Shown: piece by piece, positions 8,371 to 13,686 of the stretch
Position numbering within the stretch: position 1 is the stretch's first letter
How the letters are laid out: each line of letters starts with the position of its first letter
The notes under the pieces: generated by a model
Databases searched by the model: none
The model's input: the letters and a program-made list of their open reading frames with translations, nothing else
What the model was told of the DNA's origin: nothing
Source: Candidatus Altimarinota bacterium
GTDB lineage: Bacteria; Patescibacteriota; Gracilibacteria; BD1-5; UBA2023
Direction: 5' to 3'
Length of the DNA stretch: 13,686 bases
Assembly: GCA_943355085.1 (NCBI GenBank)
Contig: CALREC010000002.1
Coordinates: forward strand, 1-13,686
Position numbers and translations under genes: made by a program

Positions 8371-11300
8371 ATGAAAATATCTACATTTGAAATCTCTGGA
8401 ATGCACTGTACAAGCTGTGCACTGCTGATAGAAAAGTCCCTCAAAAAAATCCCCTGAGTCCATGAGGTATATGTAAACTTCGCGTCTGAAAAAGCCCGAG
8501 TGACTTTTGATCCCATTGTTACCAATGAGCGTATTCTTGAACAAAATATAACAAACTCGGGGTACTCAGCTTCCCTATTCATAGAATCTTCTCTGAACTG
8601 TGGCAAACATTCTCAGCGGAAAAATGAAGTCAAAAAATGGCACACACGTGTGGTCTCATCTCTCATTCTTTCATTGCCGATGGCATTTTTCATGATATTT
8701 GATTTTGTACGAATTCCCTCATACGAAAGATTCGTCATGCCCTATATGGCTATAATCTCTTTTTTACTCACAACACCGGTATTACTCGTCATCGGACGGG
8801 AGTATTTTTCGGGGGCCTGGTCAGCACTCAAGATGCGAACCGCAAATATGTACTCACTCATCACCATTGGAACCCTCACAGCATACCTTTATAGTATTTA
8901 TTCATATACTGTGTACTTCATACAGACCGGATCGCTCATCGGAGTAAATGGCATGAAAGTTCCTGGGATATATTTTGAAGTAGCTGCCTTTCTCATCATG
9001 TTCATATCTCTTGGAAAGTACCTAGAAGCCCGGGCAAAAGGAAAGACCTCAGAAGCGATCGAACGACTTATAGATATGACACCAAAAATGGCCCATATCC
9101 GACGGCATGACACTGTCATAGAAATCTCAACCCAGGAAGTACAAAAAAATGATATCGTGATAATATACCCTGGTGATCAAATTCCTGTCGATGGAATTAT
9201 CTGCACAGGATATTCGAGCATAAATGAATCCATGCTTACAGGAGAAAGTATGCCAGTCGAAAAAGTCGTCGGATCAAAAGTATTTGCTGGAACCATGAAT
9301 GGAGTATGAAGCTTCGAATTCCGGGTCACGGGTATAGGCACTGAGACGGCTCTTGCACGCATCATCACACTCATAGAAGATGCTCAGGGATCTAAGGCTC
9401 GGATTCAAGGGTTTGCCGATTCGGTCGCTGCGATATTTGTACCAGTGGTTATCGTGATAGCGCTTGTCACATTTGTTATCTGGTACACCGTGCTCGACTC
9501 GACATTTGCAACGGCGCTTTTATATTTTGCAGCTGTTATTGTTATAGCCTGCCCCTGTGCTCTCTGACTTGCGACCCCAACTGCCATAATGGTCGGAACA
9601 GGAAAGTGAGCCGAATACGGTATACTCATCAAATGAGGAGAACCACTCGAGATGGCCTGCCAGATCGATACAATAGTACTGGATAAAACGGGGACTATTA
9701 CCGAAGGGAAACCAAAAGTAACCAATATAATTTCTCTTGCGGATACGAAAGAATCAGAGATTCTCTCTATCGCGGCAGCACTCGAACTAAAATCCGAGCA
9801 TCCTCTTGCTGCAGCGATTGTCTGAAAAGCACTCGAGATGAAAATACAAACCCCTTCAGTAGAAGGATTTGAAGCGATTCCAGGGAGATGAATTCGTGGG
9901 AAGATTTATGGAACAGTCTATCTGCTCGGCACAAGACTTCTGCTTGAGGAAAATAATATCACTCTCGAGATGCAATCCAAGATGGAACATCTCGAAACAG
10001 AAGGAAAAACTGTTATGTTATTGGCAAACGAGCAAGAACTACTTGGCTTCATAGCTGTTGCAGATACCATTAAACCCACATCTCTAGAGGCTATAGCTCG
10101 CATGAAAAAACTCGGACTCATGGTCTATATGGTAACAGGAGACAATGCACGAACCGCGTATGCCATTGCACAAAAAGTCGGTATTGAACATATACTGTCA
10201 GACGTACTTCCAGAAAACAAAGCACTCGAAGTCAAAAAACTTCAACAAGCAGGGAAAAAAGTTGCGATGGTGGGAGATGGGATCAATGATTCCCCCGCTC
10301 TCGCACAAGCTGACCTTGGTATAGCCATGTGAAGCGGTGCTGATGTGGCACTGGAATCAGGGGGTATAATAATTATGCGAAATGATCTACGAGATATTCT
10401 CACATCTATAGAGCTCTCTCATCAAACAGTCGGAAAGATTCGTCAGAATATGTTCTTTGCCTTTTTTTATAATATCCTATGAATTCCTGTAGCAGCAGGA
10501 GTATTCTCGACACTCTGATTCATCTTAAAACCAGAACTTGCTGGACTTGCGATGGCACTTTCATCCGTATCGGTCGTTATGAATTCACTCCTTCTTGGCA
10601 CTTTTCGACCTGGATATAAAAATATATTTTCAAGGAAGATAGCACCTATTCTTATGACCATATTTTTCATCGGGATCTTCTGGCAATTTGCCCAATTTGG
10701 AAATATTGCCGAAGCAGGTCGTTCATATGTCACCAATAATCCACGCATCCTTTCGGAGATACAATCTTTTATGACCAATACTCCTGTAAAAATAGGATTT
10801 GACGGACTTGGACTCCCAAAGGTATTTTTTGGAACAGACAATATGCCTTCTGGACTTGAGTTGCGATATGGATATACAGATCTTACACAACACAACATGA
10901 TCGTCGGTTGGTCAGAAGCTCAGATGATGATACAAGAAGGACTTATACAGTGAGCGGGTGATGAACTGCATGACTTCTTCGGAGTAGAAAAAGTGCGTAT
11001 TGTTTGAATATTAAAACCTACTGGGACATTTCTGGATGATGCACATATTCTCTCTCTGGACAACTATTCTCGAATCATGTTCAAAGAAGATTTACTTATA
11101 ATCAAAACACCACTCGGTGAGATGAAATACTTTTATCTCTTTGATGATACGAATATCCCCGTAGTCCTTAAAAGCACTCTCCATCCAACAAAAAAGAGCT
11201 ACAAGGTGAATGACAAGGAATATATGAGTACCTATATCGGATATGACGAATCAAAAATGATGCAAAAAGAAAAATTATTTTCTCAGACATATGACACCAT

Positions 11301-11430
11301 CATAGGACTTTTCGGAAGTAACATAATCATAGCAGGACTTCCGAAGAAAACATTTACCTCGCTCGACATGATGCACTTTGTTCCAAAAATTTTCCGAGAA
11401 AATTACCTACGATCCATAAACAAGCCGTAG
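8371..11430 (+). CDS. copA: Copper-exporting P1B-type ATPase with a novel C-terminal extension
   Basis: 1019 residues, about a dozen TGA codons read as Gly. N-terminal HMA domain with GMHCTSC (Cys13, Cys16); actuator TGES (290-293); metal-site CPC (394-396) in ACPCALGLATP; phosphorylated Asp438 in DKTGT; His477-Pro in the nucleotide domain; MVTGDN; hinge GDGIND (635-640); and the YN...P and [12 protein letters not shown] motifs of the last two helices, all diagnostic of Cu(I) exporters. The ATPase core ends near residue 745, the normal CopA end. About 270 residues follow: a ninth helix (about 757-773) and a soluble domain that would be extracytoplasmic, with [20 protein letters not shown] (about 876-895), which recalls the periplasmic domain of MacB/FtsX-type permeases. 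Third gene of the copper operon; its TAG is 5 bp from the convergent gene, with no obvious terminator. Confidence 0.93.
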
Positions 11431-11435
11431 AGCTT

Positions 11436-11702
11436 TTAATAGGTAAATCGATGTTCTTGTATGATTTCTTCACCAATAGTAGCCCGATACTGACGACCAT
11501 CGAGCATGATAATAATAGACTTCTGCGGTGTATCATATGAGGTGATAGAGGTACGATTCTCCATAATACTCCCCTTCAGCACAAGAGGATCGAGCGCATA
11601 ACTCTTATCTCCGCCATAATAAGCCCCAACAAACATGAGAATCGCGATATATCAAACGAGACTCGTGGTATTAGTTATGAGATTATGGAAGAATTTTTGC
11701 AT
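11436..11702 (-). CDS. Small membrane-anchored protein of unknown function
   Basis: 88 residues from ATG 11702 to TAA 11436, with one TGA read as Gly (SLVGYIAIL). One N-terminal membrane helix (about residues 12-28) is followed by a beta-prone soluble region (LVLKGSIMENRTSITSYD, then SIIIMLDGRQYRATIGEEII), probably outside the cell. An in-frame ATG at 11636 would leave the helix truncated, so the longer form is preferred. I do not recognise a family. It ends 5 bp from copA on the opposite strand and lies downstream of pheS, with its own plausible promoter. Confidence 0.7.
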
Positions 11703-11744
11703 GGTTGTATCTTTATTTTTATGTATAACATCTAGATTATTTTC

Positions 11745-11773
11745 AGTGTATCAGATGTTTTTTGAAACTGCAA
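11745..11773 (-). promoter_or_regulatory. Candidate promoter of the small membrane protein gene
   Basis: On the minus strand, TTGCAG (11773-11768) and TACACT (11750-11745) are spaced by 17 bp. They lie about 43 bp upstream of the ATG at 11702. Confidence 0.4.
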
Positions 11774-11797
11774 AAGATTTTTGTATTATTTGACAAA

Positions 11798-11824
11798 GGA
11801 TCTTATCCGATGGGCATAAGATCC
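11798..11824. terminator. Strong stem-loop downstream of pheS (probable terminator)
   Basis: GGATCTTAT-n9-ATAAGATCC is a perfect 9-bp stem that can extend by two GC pairs inside the loop. It lies about 130 nt past the pheS stop and is followed on the minus strand by an imperfect T run (TTTGT). It probably ends or protects the pheS transcript. The weak T tract leaves open an RNA processing or small RNA role. The rest of the 253-bp gap (11703-11955) is AT-rich and, apart from the promoter at 11745-11773, shows nothing recognisable. Confidence 0.5.
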
Positions 11825-11955
11825 AGATAGCGACCATTTTTTCATCATGATTATGAGACAATAAACATGCAAGGGAGTTTGTGATACGTATAGATTTTTT
11901 TAAATTTGATACCGAGCAATACAACGCATGAGATTTTCAGGTATAAAAATTTTTT

Positions 11956-13209
11956 TTATCTCAGTATATATCCTAGTTCATTTTCTAATTTTGATCGAAT
12001 AGCAAAATATATAACGTTGATTTCATCATTGGTAAGAGTTCGCTCGAGTGAACGAAACGTTATACGTATGGTAATGGATTTCTTCTCTATGCCAAATCGA
12101 GCATCATCCTCAAACATTCCGGTGATTTTTACCTCTTCGATGAGATCGCCTGAAACATCACGAATCGCACTAGTGATAGCAAAAAAATGCGACTCCGTGT
12201 CCCGAGTGAGCTCGAGTTCTCAGGATTTTTCCATCTCTTTGAAATCTTGTATAAACGATCGCTTGGGCGCTATGAAAGAAATATCTTTGAACACTGGGGG
12301 AAAGTTACTCACTTCTTTATAAGGCTTAAAATCACCCCACTGAGCAGTAATTCGTGGATCCTGGCTCCAAAATATACGAATATCTGGCACTTTTTTGAGT
12401 GGCATCGCGAGTCGCTCGATCCCAAATCCAAATGCCCAGCCATTGTACTTCTCGGGATCGATTCCAAGTTTTTCCAGTACACTTGGATGAACAATTCCCG
12501 CCCCCAGTACTTCAATCCATCGACCTTCATACTCGACTTCCACCTCGAGGCTATCAAGTGTATAAGGGAAATTATCGCTGTGGAATCGGTATTGGACTCA
12601 GGCCCCAAAGAGTGCTGTGATCGTGGCAGAAAGTACATTTTTGAGAGTATTTTGATCGATGATCTCACGATCTTTAGCCACTATCCGGAGTCCATCGATC
12701 TGATGGAAGCATTCATGGTGAGTTTTATCGAGCTCATCGACACGATAGACTTTCCCTGATGAGAGAACCTTGATTTCGCCTTCATGATGGAGTTTCTCAA
12801 TTTCTTTATCTGCCACCAGGTGGTAGTACCACATAACCGATGTATGAGGCCGGAGGAGGATACTTTCATTTTTAATGTTCGATTTTTCGATAAAATAGCT
12901 ATCACTCGGACGTCTCGCTACATGATCCTCTGGGAAATTAAACAGGTCAAATGTTTCCCATTCAGACACGATTTCTGGTACTTGTACATGTGAAAACCCC
13001 GAGAAAAATGGTGAAGTGGTGAGAGATTCCACGATCATCTGAATCGGATGTCCTTTTCGCTCTATCAGATTCTCCATAGAGAGCACTCGAAGGATACGAG
13101 CATAATATGCTCGATTTTCCTCCGTTACCTGAGAATCTTGCAATTTTTTCTGGATTTTTTCTATCCATTTTCTGTCTGCATCTTGTATACCTAAAGGAAT
13201 AGTGTTCAT
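11956..13209 (-). CDS. pheS: Single-chain phenylalanyl-tRNA synthetase (PheS catalytic core fused to FDX-ACB)
   Basis: 417 residues from ATG 13209 to TAA 11956, with TGA-encoded Gly204 and Gly330. It charges tRNA-Phe with phenylalanine. The class II core includes LLRPHTSVMWYYHL (118-131), motif 2 ECFHQIDGLRIVAKDRE (166-182), the Phe-site region FPYTLDSLEVEVEYEGRW, LGAGIVHPSV (235-244) and motif 3 GWAFGFGIERLAM (257-269). It does not end there, as a bacterial PheS (about 330-350 residues) would: VPDIRIFW...NFPPVFKDISFIAP leads into a complete FDX-ACB domain (about 303-417; DLIEEVKITGMF, KKSITIRITFRSLERTLTNDEI, ELGYILR). This domain normally sits on the PheT C-terminus. The core + FDX-ACB order, without the long N-terminal coiled coil of bacterial PheS, is that of monomeric mitochondrial PheRS. 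It is preceded by a leader-peptide attenuator. Confidence 0.92.
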
Positions 13210-13221
13210 AATAAAAAAAGG

Positions 13222-13256
13222 TAAAAAAATAAAAAAACCTCCGAGTGATCGAAGGA
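13222..13256 (-). terminator. Attenuator terminator hairpin (segments 3:4) of pheS
   Basis: On the minus strand, CCTTCGA (13255-13249) pairs with TCGGAGG (13244-13238) around a TCAC loop, one G-U pair included, and is followed directly by a T tract (TTTTTTTATTTTTTT). It lies between the leader peptide and the pheS ATG, so it must be bypassed for the gene to be expressed. Confidence 0.85.
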
Positions 13257-13312
13257 TTTGTTTGGCAATTCGTAAGTATTACACCAAAAACAGTCCTTCG
13301 GAGATTCGAAAG
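13250..13312 (-). promoter_or_regulatory. Phe attenuator: alternative hairpins 1:2 and 2:3
   Basis: Segment 1, CTTTCG (13312-13307), inside the Phe codon run, pairs with segment 2, CGAAGG (13300-13295). Segment 2, CGAAGGA (13300-13294), can instead pair with TCCTTCG (13256-13250), the 5' arm of the terminator. That antiterminator extends through TTTGG (13288-13284) with CCAAA (13265-13261). The two states exclude each other. A ribosome stalled on the Phe codons would cover segment 1, freeing segment 2 to form the antiterminator. A ribosome that reaches the leader stop (13281-13279) would block the antiterminator and let the terminator form. Confidence 0.8.
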
Positions 13313-13350
13313 AAGAAACTAAAAGAAAATTGTTTTTGTATGTGGTTCAT
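13279..13350 (-). CDS. Phe-rich leader peptide of pheS
   Basis: A 23-codon ORF on the minus strand, ATG 13350 to TAA 13279: MNHIQKQFSFSFFFRISEGLFLV. Six of 23 residues are Phe, five within codons 8-14 with three in a row (12-14). This is the pattern of amino-acid-operon leader peptides and closely resembles in style the short Phe-rich leader of the E. coli pheST operon. It contains no TGA codon. The Phe run lies on segment 1 of the downstream hairpin set, which is what the attenuation mechanism requires. It starts about 26 nt after the predicted transcription start. Confidence 0.85.
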   Translation of the reverse strand: MNHIQKQFSFSFFFRISEGLFLV

Positions 13351-13382
13351 AAGAGAGAATAATAAATACGTCTCGTGAGGGG

Positions 13383-13410
13383 ATAATATGGGAAATGGAA
13401 TGGAAGTCAA
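13383..13410 (-). promoter_or_regulatory. Promoter of the pheS leader transcript
   Basis: On the minus strand, TTGACT (13410-13405) and TATTAT (13388-13383) are spaced by 16 bp, a good sigma-70-type pair. The predicted start is near 13376, giving a leader of about 165 nt before the pheS ATG. Between this promoter and the stop of the next upstream gene (13411-13537) I see nothing else recognisable. Confidence 0.65.
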
Positions 13411-13537
13411 AAGTTTATTGCAGTTGGTCTCATTTTTGTCGAGGGAATCAGTGGGTAGTCTTTTGAAATATAGAGATCTACTCAGAGGTATTTCTCTCTC
13501 CCAATTTCAACACCACTTCCTTAAGCCACTTTTTTCG

Positions 13538-13686
13538 CTATAATATCTTCTCTATATTCCATGCCTGCACATGCTCAATTCCATAATCATCAACAGGAAG
13601 GGTGATGTCATCAAGACTTACTACATATTTTGGGAAACTATCTTTTATGAATCGGAGATTTCCATACTCCCTCTGTATCACTTCTG
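13538..13686 (-). CDS. C-terminal end of a second DUF4143-type ATPase (partial)
   Basis: 48 residues enter from the right edge and end at TAG 13538. VIQREYGNLRFIKDSFPKYV, followed by VSLDD...YGIEHVQAWNIEKIL, matches the usual C-terminal tail of AAA_14/DUF4143 proteins (N/QREyxxLxxIkDnyPKYVlslD...GIxhxnixdfL). The catalytic domain lies outside the window, so intactness cannot be judged. There is no TGA in this fragment. This tail differs from that of the copy at 5317-6582, so they are not recent duplicates. Confidence 0.7.
   Translation of the reverse strand, partial: EVIQREYGNLRFIKDSFPKYVVSLDDITLPVDDYGIEHVQAWNIEKIL

Noticed and set aside
8371..11430. Apparent split of the P-type ATPase into many fragments, suggesting separate genes or assembly errors.
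   Set aside because: The fragments share one frame, and the interrupting TGAs fall on conserved Gly positions.
12187..12759. 190-residue plus-strand open frame opposite pheS.
   Set aside because: It is the antisense shadow of the well-supported synthetase frame, with no domain signal.
13207..13410. T-box riboswitch in front of pheS.
   Set aside because: The T-box core motif is absent, and a Phe-rich leader ORF with alternative hairpins explains the terminator.

Overview
The window is from a bacterium that reads UGA as glycine (genetic code 25). Under the standard code most genes here look shattered by in-frame TGA. Reading TGA as Gly joins the pieces into full-length, recognisable proteins, and the TGA positions fall on glycines that are invariant in the families concerned: the residue after CPCAL and in GIAMxSG of a copper P-type ATPase, and the first Gly of a Walker A loop. 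This recoding is known from Gracilibacteria (BD1-5) and Absconditabacteria (SR1) of the Candidate Phyla Radiation. The moderately AT-rich sequence, type IV secretion pilin-like genes and CPR-style proteins fit that. I cannot tell the two phyla apart from this window.

Layout. (1) 1-1290, minus strand: two pilin-like genes, one cut by the window edge and one with a long Thr/Pro-rich stalk. (2) 1413-5266, plus strand: a compact run of four genes: a phage-holin-superfamily-IV-like membrane protein, SecG, a large family 5 solute-binding protein with an inserted beta domain, and a six-helix membrane protein. It ends in a symmetrical hairpin that contains the last stop codon. (3) 5317-6582, minus: an AAA_14/DUF4143 ATPase. 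(4) 6729-11430, plus: a copper-response operon, csoR, then an HMA + DsbD/SafE-like membrane + cupredoxin fusion, then copA with an unusual C-terminal extension, preceded by a CsoR-like operator. (5) 11436-11702, minus: a small membrane-anchored protein. (6) 11956-13410, minus: a single-chain phenylalanyl-tRNA synthetase with its own FDX-ACB domain (mitochondrial-like architecture), preceded by a promoter, a Phe-rich leader peptide and mutually exclusive hairpins, which together form a classical attenuator. (7) 13538-13686, minus: the C-terminal end of a second DUF4143-type ATPase.

How the genes work together. The copper cluster reads as sensor, membrane thiol/copper handling protein and exporter under one copper-responsive operator. 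The PheRS gene reads as self-regulating on charged tRNA-Phe through leader-peptide translation. The most notable items are the monomeric PheRS, its attenuator and the CopA extension. All assignments rest on motif recognition by eye; no database search was run.
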